Source: Hyphomicrobiaceae bacterium (GTDB lineage: Bacteria; Pseudomonadota; Alphaproteobacteria; Rhizobiales; Methyloligellaceae). Taken from it: a stretch of 64,000 nucleotides of DNA. The translations under genes and the position numbers were made by a program. Under the pieces are notes generated by a model. It was given only the letters and a program-made list of their open reading frames with translations, was not told where the DNA came from and did not search any database. Shown here piece by piece: positions 28,660-39,086 of this stretch. The stretch covers positions 83,786 to 147,785 of the forward strand of contig JALCBY010000008.1 of the NCBI GenBank assembly GCA_028066055.1, written 5' to 3'. Positions within the stretch are counted from its first letter, which is position 1, and each line of letters opens with the position of its first letter.

Positions 28660-31600
28660 TTATTCCGCAGGCGCAGTCTTTCGCCGCCTCCGCGGACGCC
28701 GCGTTTTTTTCGCCTTTTCGGCCGCGCGCTTCAGGGCGCGTGTTTCCAGCGGACCGACAACCAGTGTCAGCATCGGCGGAACAATCAGCAGCGTCAGCAC
28801 GGCCGACAGGGACAGCCCGCCCACGACCACCGAGCCCAACCCCCTGTAGAGTTCGGATCCCGCGCCGGGGAAGAAGACCAGCGGCAACATTCCAAAGACG
28901 GACGTCAAAGTGGACATGAAGATCGGGCGAATGCGGTTGCGGGTGGCCTCGGTGATCGCTTCCTGCGGCGGCATCTTGTCGACGCGCAAATGAAGCAAGG
29001 TCTGATGAACGAGGAGAATGGCATTGTTCACGACAATGCCAATCAGGATTACGAAGCCGAGCAACGTCAACATGTCCAGCGACTGGAAATAGAAAATGTT
29101 GAGGAAGGCCAGTCCCGCCACGCCACCCGCAGCCGCCATCGGAACGGACAACATGATGACGAGCGGGTAGACAAAACTCTCGAACAGAATGGCCATGACT
29201 AGGTACACGATGATCATCGCCACGATGAGATCGCCCACCATGTGGTTCCACGTCTGGGTCAGTTTGTCCGCCGTACCCGTGATCCGCATCCGGACGCCGT
29301 CAGGCAGACCTTCTGCACGCATCGGCTTGATGACATCCGATTCCAGAATCTCGATTGCCCGCTCGAGAGGAACGGCCGGAGACGGGACCACCTCAAGGGT
29401 CACCGTCCTTTGACGTTCGCGATGACGAATGGCCGTTGGGCCGGAGGTCATCTCAACCCTGGCGACCGATGAGACGGGCAGGATCTGACCGTCCCGGGTC
29501 ACAACAGGCAGGTTTCCGATATCCTGCGTCTGGCCGACTTTGTCGAGCGGTCCTTTGAGCATCAGGTCGAGCCGGGAGTTACCAACCGTGACTTCGACCA
29601 CCCGAAGACCGTCATTGAACGTGTCGATGGTCTCGCCGAGCTCGACCGGTGACACGCCATTGTCGGTGAGCCGCATACGATCCGGGAAGACCCGGACCTC
29701 CGGCGCGCCGAGCTCCAGACCCGGGTTAGGCCGGAACTGGTTACCCTGGTCGAGTGGAAGAACTTTGAGAATCCGTCCGGTGGCTGCAAGAGCCGCCGTC
29801 AAAATAGTTTCGAGTTCGGGACCCGAGATATCCAGCTCGATCTTGCGCCCCCCACCAATACCCCGGGCGAAGATGGAGCGCTGGTTGATGATCGCGAAGG
29901 TTCCTGGCTCCTTGAACACGGGCCGTTGCAGAATTTCTTTCAATTCGCCGACACGGGTGGGATCGACCGCGGCTGCACCGAGGAATGTCCTGGAGCGCCA
30001 TGCAACGAAAAAGAACCTGTCGATCTTTGGCGGCCCGCTCTCGGTTTCCTCCGGCCCCGACACGGATTTGAGCAGCGGTTTGATGTCATCCTCGATCCGC
30101 TTGGCGATACTTGTCGTCGTATCGAGATTGTAGCCGGGCGGCGGTATCAGGATTCCGAACATCAGGTTACGGTTCCCCTCAGGCAGATACTCCAGTTTCG
30201 GCAGGAACATCCAGGCGCCTGTCGCGCATGCGGCGGAGGTCACGCCCACGACGAGGACAGCGGCAATCTTGTTGCGGGTCACCAGCTTCGTAAAGCCGAC
30301 GATAGCAGCGACGAACCCATGCGCCAGTTCATCGATCCCCGGTATGTAGACGCGTTTGAAGGGTTTATCGGCTTTGCCCGACCGGCGGGCGAGAAGCCGG
30401 CTCGCGAGCGCGGGGATAACCGTGACCGACACGAGCAGCGACAAGAGGACGGAGACCGAGATGGCAACGCCGATATCGCGGAACAGCTGCCCGACCTCAA
30501 GCTGCATGATCAACACGGGAATGAAAACCATGACCGTGGTGAGCGCGGAGACAAAAACCGCACCCCAAACCTGCTGGGTCCCGTAGTAAGCCGCATCCTG
30601 CGCGGATTTGCCCTGCTCGCGCAGTCTGAAGATATTCTCAAGCACCACAATCGCCGCGTCGACGACCATACCGACAGCGAAAGCAAGCCCGGCGAGCGAA
30701 ATCACGTTGAGCGAGCGCCCCAGCGCCGCCATTGCAACGAAGGAGCCGATAACCGAGACCGGAATCGCCAGAGAGACAATCACGGTCGCGCGCCACGACC
30801 GCAGGAAGATCATCAGGATCAGGGCGGCGAGCGTGCCGCCAATCCAGATATTCTGGCGAACCAGATTGACCGACGACGTGATGTAGATCGTTTCATCGTA
30901 CACCTGCCTGAGCTGCAGGCCCTCCTGCGGAACCGCCCGCTCATTCAGCTCGCGGATTGCTTCCTTTATGCCATCCATCGTCTCGATGACGTTGGCGCCG
31001 GTCTCACGCTCCGCATTGAACGCAAGCGCGGGCTGACCATCCAGCCTGATCTTGGCAAAGGCCTCCTTGTAGGCGAAACCGACGCGCGCGATATCCGCAA
31101 TCGTGACCCGGGCAAGGCCACCAGACTGTTCGTCGCGGATCGAGCGCAAAACGACGTTGCGAATGCTGTCCAGCGTATTGAGTTCGCCCTCGGTGCGCAC
31201 AACGTAGCGGCGTTTGCCTTCGTCAACGTCGCCTGCACTCATCACGGCGTTGTTGCGCCGCAGCACGTCGATTACGTTGGAAACGGTGAGACGGTAGCGG
31301 GCAAGCAGCTCCGGCTCGACGACGACCTCGATTTCGCGTTCGCTGGCGCCGTAGACATTGACCTGTCCGACCCCTTTGACGCGCTCAATCCGATCCTGAA
31401 TGACGTCCTTGACGAAATCGCCGAATTCATGGATCGGACGCGTGTTGCCGGACGCACGGGTCACGATGAACCACGCAATCGGACTGTCCTCCGCGCCGGC
31501 AAGCTTGATGGTCGGCTCATCCGCCTCATCGGGATATCCGGTCACGCGGTCCAACCGGTTCGCAACTTCCAGCATGGCCCGGTCCATGGCCGTGCCCACC

Positions 31601-31887
31601 GCAAACTCCATGGTGATCCGGCTGCTGCCCTGCTCGGACGTGCTGATGATTTCGGTCAGGCCGCCGATACCCCGCAGAACGTCTTCCTGGCGGATCACGA
31701 CTTCCCGCTCGATTTCAGCTGGCGCGGCTCCGAACCAGGAGGTCGAGACGGTAATGACCGGGCGGTTCACGTCCGGCGTAAGCTGGATCGGAATCGTCTG
31801 CAGCGCGACAACACCGAACATGACCACCATGAGAACAATGGAGATGACAGCGGTCGGGCGATCGATGGATGCGCGGATAACGTTCAT
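28660..31887 (-). CDS. RND multidrug/solute efflux permease
   Basis: A complete 1075-residue inner-membrane proton antiporter with 12 helices and two large periplasmic loops. Motifs include MNVIRASIDRPTAVISIVLM at the start, SLAGLAFAVGMVVDAAIVVLEN in helix 4 with the proton-relay Asp, and FVILIGIVVNNAILLVHQTL in the second half. The tail is very basic (KAKKTRRPRRRRK). The ATG overlaps the adaptor stop by four bases (ATGA), so the two are translationally coupled. No outer-membrane factor gene follows, as is common when TolC is encoded elsewhere. Confidence 0.95.
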   Translation of the reverse strand: MNVIRASIDRPTAVISIVLMVVMFGVVALQTIPIQLTPDVNRPVITVSTSWFGAAPAEIEREVVIRQEDVLRGIGGLTEIISTSEQGSSRITMEFAVGTAMDRAMLEVANRLDRVTGYPDEADEPTIKLAGAEDSPIAWFIVTRASGNTRPIHEFGDFVKDVIQDRIERVKGVGQVNVYGASEREIEVVVEPELLARYRLTVSNVIDVLRRNNAVMSAGDVDEGKRRYVVRTEGELNTLDSIRNVVLRSIRDEQSGGLARVTIADIARVGFAYKEAFAKIRLDGQPALAFNAERETGANVIETMDGIKEAIRELNERAVPQEGLQLRQVYDETIYITSSVNLVRQNIWIGGTLAALILMIFLRSWRATVIVSLAIPVSVIGSFVAMAALGRSLNVISLAGLAFAVGMVVDAAIVVLENIFRLREQGKSAQDAAYYGTQQVWGAVFVSALTTVMVFIPVLIMQLEVGQLFRDIGVAISVSVLLSLLVSVTVIPALASRLLARRSGKADKPFKRVYIPGIDELAHGFVAAIVGFTKLVTRNKIAAVLVVGVTSAACATGAWMFLPKLEYLPEGNRNLMFGILIPPPGYNLDTTTSIAKRIEDDIKPLLKSVSGPEETESGPPKIDRFFFVAWRSRTFLGAAAVDPTRVGELKEILQRPVFKEPGTFAIINQRSIFARGIGGGRKIELDISGPELETILTAALAATGRILKVLPLDQGNQFRPNPGLELGAPEVRVFPDRMRLTDNGVSPVELGETIDTFNDGLRVVEVTVGNSRLDLMLKGPLDKVGQTQDIGNLPVVTRDGQILPVSSVARVEMTSGPTAIRHRERQRTVTLEVVPSPAVPLERAIEILESDVIKPMRAEGLPDGVRMRITGTADKLTQTWNHMVGDLIVAMIIVYLVMAILFESFVYPLVIMLSVPMAAAGGVAGLAFLNIFYFQSLDMLTLLGFVILIGIVVNNAILLVHQTLLHLRVDKMPPQEAITEATRNRIRPIFMSTLTSVFGMLPLVFFPGAGSELYRGLGSVVVGGLSLSAVLTLLIVPPMLTLVVGPLETRALKRAAEKAKKTRRPRRRRKTAPAE

Positions 31888-33026
31888 GAAGAGCCTTTTT
31901 CGACTCGCACCTTTGTACCGGGCTGAATGCGCTCATTGCCGCGAATAACGACCAACTCGCCCTTCTTGAGGCCGGAAACGACTTCCAGCCGGCCCCCGAC
32001 CGCTTCGCCGACCGTCACCGGACGGGGCATCGCCTTGTGATCTTTGACGACAAAAACCATATCGCCGTTCGGCCGTTTCAGAATTGCGTCCTTGTGAACG
32101 GTCACAACCTCACGGTCATCGCTGACCGGAACTGCAACGATGACGGATTGCGACTCGGCAAGCGGGCGCACGGTTTTGGAAAAATCCGGAACCAGACGAA
32201 CAATCCGCGTGCGCGTCAACGGGTTCTCAGAGGGCAGTATCGCACGCACGGTGGCCATGTGCTTTGTACCGTCGTCAAGCGTGAACTCAACCTTTCTGCC
32301 AAGCGGCAAGCCCGAGAGCCGCCGCACGGGCATGTCCGCTTCGACTTCCAGTGCACGATCTCCGATAATCCGGACGACCCTGTCGCCCTTGCTCACATAC
32401 GCGCCGACTTCTGTATATCGTCGGACCACCACGCCATCATACTGCGCACGAACGGTCGCGTACTCCAGGTCGATCTGGCGACGTTGCAGATTCGTCCGCC
32501 TGATGGCGACATTTGCGCGCGCGCGGCCAACCCGCGCCTCCGCAACACCAGCCTTCTTTTGCGCATCTTCAAATTTTGCGTGGGAAAACGCGACCGACTT
32601 CCGCAAACCTTCCTGGCGACGGAGTTCCGTCAACGCGACTTCCTTCTCGGCCACCCAGGTTTCGAGTTCGGCCTGCGCTTCCGCCAGTTCGCTTTGCGAC
32701 ATCTCGACCTCGGCCTGAAGCGTTTCACTATCAAGATCGGCAATCACCTGGCCTTTGGAAACCCGATCGCCAACCTCGACCCTGATCGCACCAACCGGCC
32801 CTGCGATACGCGCCGCGACATCGCCTACACGCAACGAAACCAACCGACCGGCAATCGGAACGGTCTGGCTGAGCGGCTCGACGCGAACTTTCTCCACGAC
32901 CACGAGCTCGCCCTCGGGCGCCTGCCCCAGCACCGGCGCGCCGCCGCCAATGTCGACGAACAGCAGAGCCGTGAAGACGCCGACGAGCGTGGCCGCATGG
33001 CGCAATAATGTCATTTTACGCGGCAT
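31884..33026 (-). CDS. RND efflux periplasmic adaptor (membrane fusion protein)
   Basis: The 380-residue protein has an N-terminal signal/anchor (LRHAATLVGVFTALLFVDIG), a lipoyl half-motif GPVGAIRVEVGDRVSKGQVI, a long alpha hairpin (LAEAQAELETWVAEKEVALT), then the second lipoyl half ATVRAQYDGVVVRRYTEVGAYV and a beta barrel. It links the permease to the outer-membrane channel. The chosen ATG at 33026 starts a basic MPRKMTLLR leader; 12 more upstream codons are open but unlikely. Confidence 0.93.
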   Translation of the reverse strand: MPRKMTLLRHAATLVGVFTALLFVDIGGGAPVLGQAPEGELVVVEKVRVEPLSQTVPIAGRLVSLRVGDVAARIAGPVGAIRVEVGDRVSKGQVIADLDSETLQAEVEMSQSELAEAQAELETWVAEKEVALTELRRQEGLRKSVAFSHAKFEDAQKKAGVAEARVGRARANVAIRRTNLQRRQIDLEYATVRAQYDGVVVRRYTEVGAYVSKGDRVVRIIGDRALEVEADMPVRRLSGLPLGRKVEFTLDDGTKHMATVRAILPSENPLTRTRIVRLVPDFSKTVRPLAESQSVIVAVPVSDDREVVTVHKDAILKRPNGDMVFVVKDHKAMPRPVTVGEAVGGRLEVVSGLKKGELVVIRGNERIQPGTKVRVEKGSS

Positions 33027-33062
33027 GAATCTGTCACTTGAACCTGAACGGACGCAAAGCAT

Positions 33063-34752
33063 AACAGCCTTCTTCTTATGATCATCGACATATTCGGATA
33101 TTCGGGCGTTTTGTGATTGATTTGCTCCCGCAAGATTATACGCGCGGAAAGACCGTTATTATACGCGCGGAAAGACCGTTTCCCGGCGCAGGAAATACGC
33201 CATTTCTCTCATCCGATTAAATCAAATCTTGGAAACCGTGCCGGAATCGCATGACGGACCGGCGACATCATGGCAATTCGGCCGATTCATGCCCCCGTCT
33301 ACAATCTTCTATCGTATATGCTGCCGCAGGTGAGGTCACAACTGCGTTTCGGGTCGCATATCAATTCAAGTCCATTTAATGCCGAATGTAGCCCTGCGCC
33401 GCGATTAACCACGAAATGGACGAAATTTCGCCTGAATCGCGCCCTTCCCCGCCTCACTGTCGGCAAGAATCGCCTTTAGCTTGCTCAATAAGAAACGCGT
33501 GGATCCCGTGCTTGGGGGCACGGATCCAGTTAAAGCGTTCGGGAGGGAAAAAACGTCATGTTCGCATCCAGTGCGTCAGCTGGCTCGCGAGGCCAGCGCG
33601 GACGATCAGTTCCAAGTGTAATTGGTTGTTTTTCGGGGCTGCATCCAACGAGTGTATCTTCGTGCGGACGGCGTTCCTTCCTGAACATTGCGACGGAAAA
33701 GATGGCTGACCCACGTACCAGTTATGTCGTTTTGAGACCGGTGTGTACCCCCGTGCCTCCGGTTCGGTACGGCTCTGCCGCTGGTATTGCCGGGTATGCT
33801 CCCCCCCGCATTCGCGCAGTCGGAAACGACAGCGCACATCCCGGCAGCCAGCGGCAACACCCTTTCGTGGCCGGCAAGTTTACACGAGCACGTTGTCAAA
33901 TGCGCACCCAAGACGGACGCGCCGGTGCGCAACTGATGACGCAACAACAACTGAATCTATTCTGCCTTTCACTTGGGACTCCGAGCCTTCGCCGCTGCCC
34001 CCGCGCAGCGAGAGGAACGGTTGTCCCGGCGCGAGTGCAGTGTCCTGGGACTGTTCGCCGTCACAGCCCACGCCACTGCCTGGCGCGACGCGCGTATTGT
34101 GGGTCCGGTCGATAGTCTCGCGTCCGGGATCGGGGTGAACTCGCACACCCCACCCGCGGATCGCCCGCAACGCGCTCAGGCCGGCCTCCCTTGTTCCCCG
34201 CGCCAACATCGGTGGGACATTGGGAGAGCCGGCCGCCTCTTAAACCTGTAGAGGCTACTCAACTGGGATGGCGGACCGTGCTGCCGCTGCCAATCTGCGT
34301 TCAGACCGTTTGCCGTACATGTGACGCCAGGGAGGGAGGAGCGTCAACATACGGCGCGGCTGCGGCAGCGTCCGCCAGGAAACGATGTGCGGTCAAAACC
34401 CATACTCGCCCACCGCTCCTTGTGACCAAGAACCTTCTCGCCAGATGATCCTTTTGCCCGTTTGATCCAACCTATGTGGCTGGTGAGCCGGTCAAGTTAC
34501 AGAGGAAGTAATCACCGTTAGCCACGGTTCAAGATGGGGCGCTGGCGAACCGGCTAAATTCCAGGCTCTCGCCTGGATTGGCTTGCTTAATTTTCTCAAA
34601 ATTGCGTATTATTTTTTACTATTTTGATATAAATTAAAAACACATACTATTAACAGATAAAATTGAGATTTCATTTTGCGAATTGAATCAAAATCGCAGA
34701 AATTCGAAATCGGGCATTTTTGATCCAATTTTCCGGGTCGCGACCGGTCGGC
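33063..34752. other. 1.7-kb gene-poor region with possible gene debris
   Basis: No frame here has convincing codon use or a recognised family. Three points of structure exist. A tandem repeat lies at 33135-33180. A 27-base imperfect hairpin (33501-33527, GGATCCCGTGC/GCACGGATCC) sits just before GGGAGGG (33541) and an ATG at 33558, which opens a 185-codon Ser/Arg/Pro-rich frame. In another frame (about 33742-33936) the stretch TALPLVLPGMLPPAFAQSET reads like a signal peptide with an AFA cleavage site. Together this suggests a decayed secreted-protein gene. The last 150 bases are AT-rich. Confidence 0.4.
33135..33180. repeat. Perfect 23-bp tandem duplication
   Basis: The unit at 33135-33157 is repeated exactly at 33158-33180. 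It begins ATTATACGCGCGG and ends GACCGTT. It lies about 110 bases upstream of the RND adaptor start. Confidence 0.9.
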
Positions 34753-35355
34753 TCACGCAGCCCTGTCTTCCAGAAGAACGCCGTGTTGTTCCATCAGTGT
34801 CTTTGCGATCTTCTTTGCGCCCCGTGCAGCCGTGGGATCTCCCGACACTTGCGCCGTGACAATCGCTCCCTCGTGCAGCAGCGCAATGGACCAAGCAAGA
34901 CCATCTGGATTCCGGGCTCCGGCCGATGAGGCCAGCAGGCGCAGATATTCGAGGATCAGACGTTTATGCTCTGCCGCCAGTTGATGCGCCGGGTGCTTGG
35001 CTTCGGAATATTCGGCTGCCGCGTTGATGAATGTACAGCCCGCAAATGGCATGCCGGGAAAAGCCTTCCCCTCAAACCATTCTTCCAGTGCATCAAAACT
35101 CGCAAGCAAACGCTCTGCCGGCGTTCCGCCAGCACGCTCAATCCGACTCTTGAACCAGGTGCGAAACTGTTCGTCACGCCGCCTGAGCGCCGCGAGGATG
35201 AGTTCGTCCTTGGAGCGGAAATGCTTGTAAAGGGTCATCCGGGCAACTCCGGCCTCCTGCAGGATGCGGTCGATGCCGGTGGCATGAAATCCGTCACGGC
35301 AGAACAGCTTGATCGCTGTTTCCACCAAGTGATCCTTTTTGCTCTCGCGCGCCAT
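34753..35355 (-). CDS. TetR-family repressor
   Basis: The 200-residue protein has the N-terminal helix-turn-helix TGIDRILQEAGVARMTLYKHF (about residues 28-48) typical of TetR proteins, and a variable ligand-binding C-terminal part with GCTFINAAAEY near residue 105. The ATG at 35355 follows GGTGAGAC. It diverges from the AhpD-like gene across a 191-base gap that carries an inverted repeat, so it probably represses that gene and itself. The ligand is unknown. Confidence 0.93.
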   Translation of the reverse strand: MARESKKDHLVETAIKLFCRDGFHATGIDRILQEAGVARMTLYKHFRSKDELILAALRRRDEQFRTWFKSRIERAGGTPAERLLASFDALEEWFEGKAFPGMPFAGCTFINAAAEYSEAKHPAHQLAAEHKRLILEYLRLLASSAGARNPDGLAWSIALLHEGAIVTAQVSGDPTAARGAKKIAKTLMEQHGVLLEDRAA

Positions 35356-35432
35356 CTGTCTCACCAAAACATACGTACCGTTCAGTATGGTTATATTACT
35401 CAATCATATCAATCAATTTTTCTTGAATTGAT

Positions 35433-35458
35433 AAATAGACTGATCGATCTATCTATTT
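35433..35458. promoter_or_regulatory. Candidate TetR operator
   Basis: AAATAGA (35433-35439) and TCTATTT (35452-35458) form an inverted repeat around a palindromic GATCGATC core, in the divergent intergenic region between the TetR and AhpD-like genes. Confidence 0.5.
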
Positions 35459-35546
35459 CATTAACCACCATCGACCCGCGTCCGCAGGCGATCGGCGGCA
35501 TGACGAACGACCTGATGCAACGTCTCAAACCGAGGAGAAGATGAAC

Positions 35547-36107
35547 ATGTCCCGCATAGAACCAATCGATCCGCAAAAGGCCAGTGGCCAGGCGAAGGAA
35601 CTGCTTGACGCCGTTCAGTCAGAGCTTGGCGCAACACCGAACCTGATCCGGACCCTTGCCCAGGCACCGTCCGTGCTCAATGGGTATCTGGCATTGTCCA
35701 AGGCGCTTTCCGCCGGAGCACTGTCAAACGCACTCCGCGAGCAAATCGCCTTGGCGATCGCCGGTGAAAACAATTGTGACTACTGCGCCTCCGCGCATAC
35801 CCTGATCGGGCGCAGCGCGGGCGTGAACGAAGATGAACTGTCCGCCAATCTGCAGGGTGAGTCGAACGACGCCAGAACGCAGGCGCTGTTGACATTCGCC
35901 AAGTCGGTTGTTGCCAAGCGTGGTTTCGTCAGCGACCGGGAGCTTGCCGATGCGCGCACCGCAGGCATCTCTGACGGCGAGATTGTAGAAGTAGTCGGCG
36001 AAGTCGCCCGCAACATCCTGACCAACTATCTCAATCACGTCGCGCAAACCGAGATCGACTTCCCCTTCGTCTCGGCGGGTGAGGCGGAGGCTGCCGCGGC
36101 AGCATAA
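35547..36107 (+). CDS. AhpD/carboxymuconolactone decarboxylase-like alkylhydroperoxidase
   Basis: The 186-residue all-helical protein has the redox motif in NNCDYCASAHT (C-x2-C-x3-H, about residue 75), as in AhpD-type peroxidases. It probably reduces a peroxide or handles a reactive compound. The ATG at 35547 is eight bases from AGGAGA; an ATG two codons earlier is too close to it. The divergent TetR regulator suggests induction by a toxic ligand. Confidence 0.88.
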   Translation: MSRIEPIDPQKASGQAKELLDAVQSELGATPNLIRTLAQAPSVLNGYLALSKALSAGALSNALREQIALAIAGENNCDYCASAHTLIGRSAGVNEDELSANLQGESNDARTQALLTFAKSVVAKRGFVSDRELADARTAGISDGEIVEVVGEVARNILTNYLNHVAQTEIDFPFVSAGEAEAAAAA

Positions 36108-36111
36108 TCTT

Positions 36112-36148
36112 TGAGGGCCGTCCCATCACGCAAACGGGATGGCCCTCA
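36112..36148 (+). terminator. Hairpin after the AhpD-like gene
   Basis: TGAGGGCC (36112-36119) pairs with GGCCCTCA (36141-36148), with an inner TCCC/GGGA pairing. It is followed by CATTTCG, a weak T tract. Confidence 0.7.
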
Positions 36149-36224
36149 CATTTCGCCTGACTGGTCTAAGGCTCAAGAACGTGATTGTGTTGTGCTTTAG
36201 GGCACTGCGCCCGGGAGCGTTCCC

Positions 36225-36854
36225 ATGACCAAACATGTAAGCGACGTCGCATTTACCTCATCCGTCAAGGAACAACAGCACAAGCGAGGATCTCGCGAGA
36301 GCTATGAACGCATGACGGCCAAAAGAGATTGGCCCAAGGCTGTGAACGAAAATCTGCAATCGTTCATTGCAGAACGCGACAGCTTCTACCTCGCCACGGC
36401 CAGCAAAACCGGACAGCCCTATATTCAACATCGCGGAGAACCTAAAGGCTTCCTGCGCGTGCTGGACGAACACACCCTCGCCTTCGCCGACTATGCGGGC
36501 AACCGGCAATATATTTCGCTCGGCAATCTCGCAGAGAATGATCAGGCACATATCTTCCTGATGGACTATGCAAACCGGCAGCGCGTCAAGATATGGGGAC
36601 GCCTGACGGTCGTTGAAGGCGATGCCGAACTGCTGGAATGCGTTGCCCCGGCTGGCTACACGGGGCGAGCGGAACGCGTCTTTCTTTTTAAAATCTCGGC
36701 TTGGGACGTGAATTGCCCGAAACACATCGTCGCACGTTACGATGAGGCCACTGTACGCGAGGTCAACGAGAAACTGGCAGTGCGCGTGGCGAAACTCGAG
36801 GCTGAAAACACGCGGCTGAAAAACGAGCTCTCAACCGCCATCGAGCGCCGTTGA
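36225..36854 (+). CDS. Pyridoxamine 5'-phosphate oxidase-like flavin-binding protein
   Basis: The 209-residue protein has a split-barrel flavin-binding fold seen in FIAERDSFYLATASKTGQPY and HRGEPKGFLRVLDEHTLAF, followed by DYAGNRQYISLGNL. A C-terminal coiled coil (VAKLEAENTRLKNELS) suggests oligomer formation. Members bind FMN or F420 and act as reductases or oxidases on unknown substrates; true PdxH differs in its C-terminal motif. It is a single-gene unit that converges on the YeeE/YedE pair. Confidence 0.85.
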   Translation: MTKHVSDVAFTSSVKEQQHKRGSRESYERMTAKRDWPKAVNENLQSFIAERDSFYLATASKTGQPYIQHRGEPKGFLRVLDEHTLAFADYAGNRQYISLGNLAENDQAHIFLMDYANRQRVKIWGRLTVVEGDAELLECVAPAGYTGRAERVFLFKISAWDVNCPKHIVARYDEATVREVNEKLAVRVAKLEAENTRLKNELSTAIERR

Positions 36855-36867
36855 GCTGCGCAAAGCC

Positions 36868-37293
36868 CTACTTCGCGGAACCCGAGATGCTGCGCCCCAC
36901 CCAGAGCGCTCCAAGCATCCCGGCGGACATCGATATAATGAAAAGGCTTGCGGAGGTCGGCTTGATCGCAAGCATTGTGAGTGCCGGTCCCGGGCAGATA
37001 CCGGCCAACCCCCACCCGACACCGAAAATAGCCGCACCGAGAAGAAGCGGAACATCGATATCTGAACGGCTCGGGATCGACTGTGTTTCGGCCAGAAAGG
37101 GACGACGGCCCTTGAGCAATTGATAGCCGGGAACCGCAACCGCCAACGCGCCGATCATGACGAACAGAAGGGCAGGATTCCAGTTTCCGGTCAGATCCAG
37201 AAACCCCAGAACCACGGCCGGATTGACCATTCCGGAAATCGTCAGGCCGGTCCCGAACAACAATCCTGCAAAAGCCGCGACGAGCAACGTCAT
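36868..37293 (-). CDS. YeeE/YedE-type transporter half (second gene)
   Basis: The 141-residue protein has four predicted helices. Family segments are FGTGLTISGMVNPAVVLGFLD and GVGWGLAGICPGPALTMLA. The conserved Cys in GICPGP is a feature of YeeE/YedE sulfur-compound permeases. The ATG at 37293 follows AGGAGG by eight bases. It pairs with the gene just upstream; together the two halves correspond to one full-length thiosulfate permease-like protein. Confidence 0.9.
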   Translation of the reverse strand: MTLLVAAFAGLLFGTGLTISGMVNPAVVLGFLDLTGNWNPALLFVMIGALAVAVPGYQLLKGRRPFLAETQSIPSRSDIDVPLLLGAAIFGVGWGLAGICPGPALTMLAIKPTSASLFIISMSAGMLGALWVGRSISGSAK

Positions 37294-37303
37294 GGCATGC
37301 CTC

Positions 37304-37717
37304 CTAACCGACATGGCGAACGAGAAAAACCGTCACAATTGCAACCGCCATGAATACAAGCGTCGCGACGATGGAGCGCGGTGAAAACCGCGACATGCCG
37401 CAAATGCCATGGCCCGAGGTGCATCCAGCACCCAGCGCGGATCCGAATCCGACCAGCAAACCCGCAACGATCAACATCGGCGCAGTCGTCTCGATCTGAA
37501 CATCACCCGGGCGCCCGAGCAGCGCCAGACCGAGCGGCGCGGTTATGCTTCCGAGGACAAATGCCAGGCGCCAGCCTGGACCGTCGGACCAGCGGATCAA
37601 CCCCGACCAGATCCCGCTTACGCCCATGACGCGCCCGTTGAACGCCAGCAGGATCAATGCCGCGACCCCGATCATCACGCCGCCCGCCAACGGCAATATC
37701 ACGCTGGATTCGGTCAT
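37304..37717 (-). CDS. YeeE/YedE-type transporter half (first gene)
   Basis: The 137-residue membrane protein has the signature GFGSALGAGCTSGHGICGMSR, whose Cys residues line the sulfur-compound path in YeeE-type permeases. It is followed after 10 bases by the second half. No thiosulfate or persulfide enzyme or BigR-type regulator is adjacent, so the link to sulfur stress is by family only. Confidence 0.9.
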   Translation of the reverse strand: MTESSVILPLAGGVMIGVAALILLAFNGRVMGVSGIWSGLIRWSDGPGWRLAFVLGSITAPLGLALLGRPGDVQIETTAPMLIVAGLLVGFGSALGAGCTSGHGICGMSRFSPRSIVATLVFMAVAIVTVFLVRHVG

Positions 37718-37751
37718 GATCCCGGCACCGGCCTACATCGCACACATCCGC

Positions 37752-39017
<1,266 letters not shown>

Positions 39018-39086
39018 CTAGGCCCACGCGAGCGCAACCGCAAGTCCGACCATGAGAAATTTTGAATTCGCGGCCCTGCCGACTGC

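Noticed and set aside
29926..31926. 666-codon plus-strand frame opposite the RND permease
   Set aside because: It is an antisense shadow with a His/Asp/Arg-rich composition and no recognisable domain.
33558..34115. 185-codon frame after a good ribosome site taken as a real gene
   Set aside because: The Ser/Arg/Pro composition and lack of family or codon bias make it unconvincing; it is kept only as possible debris.
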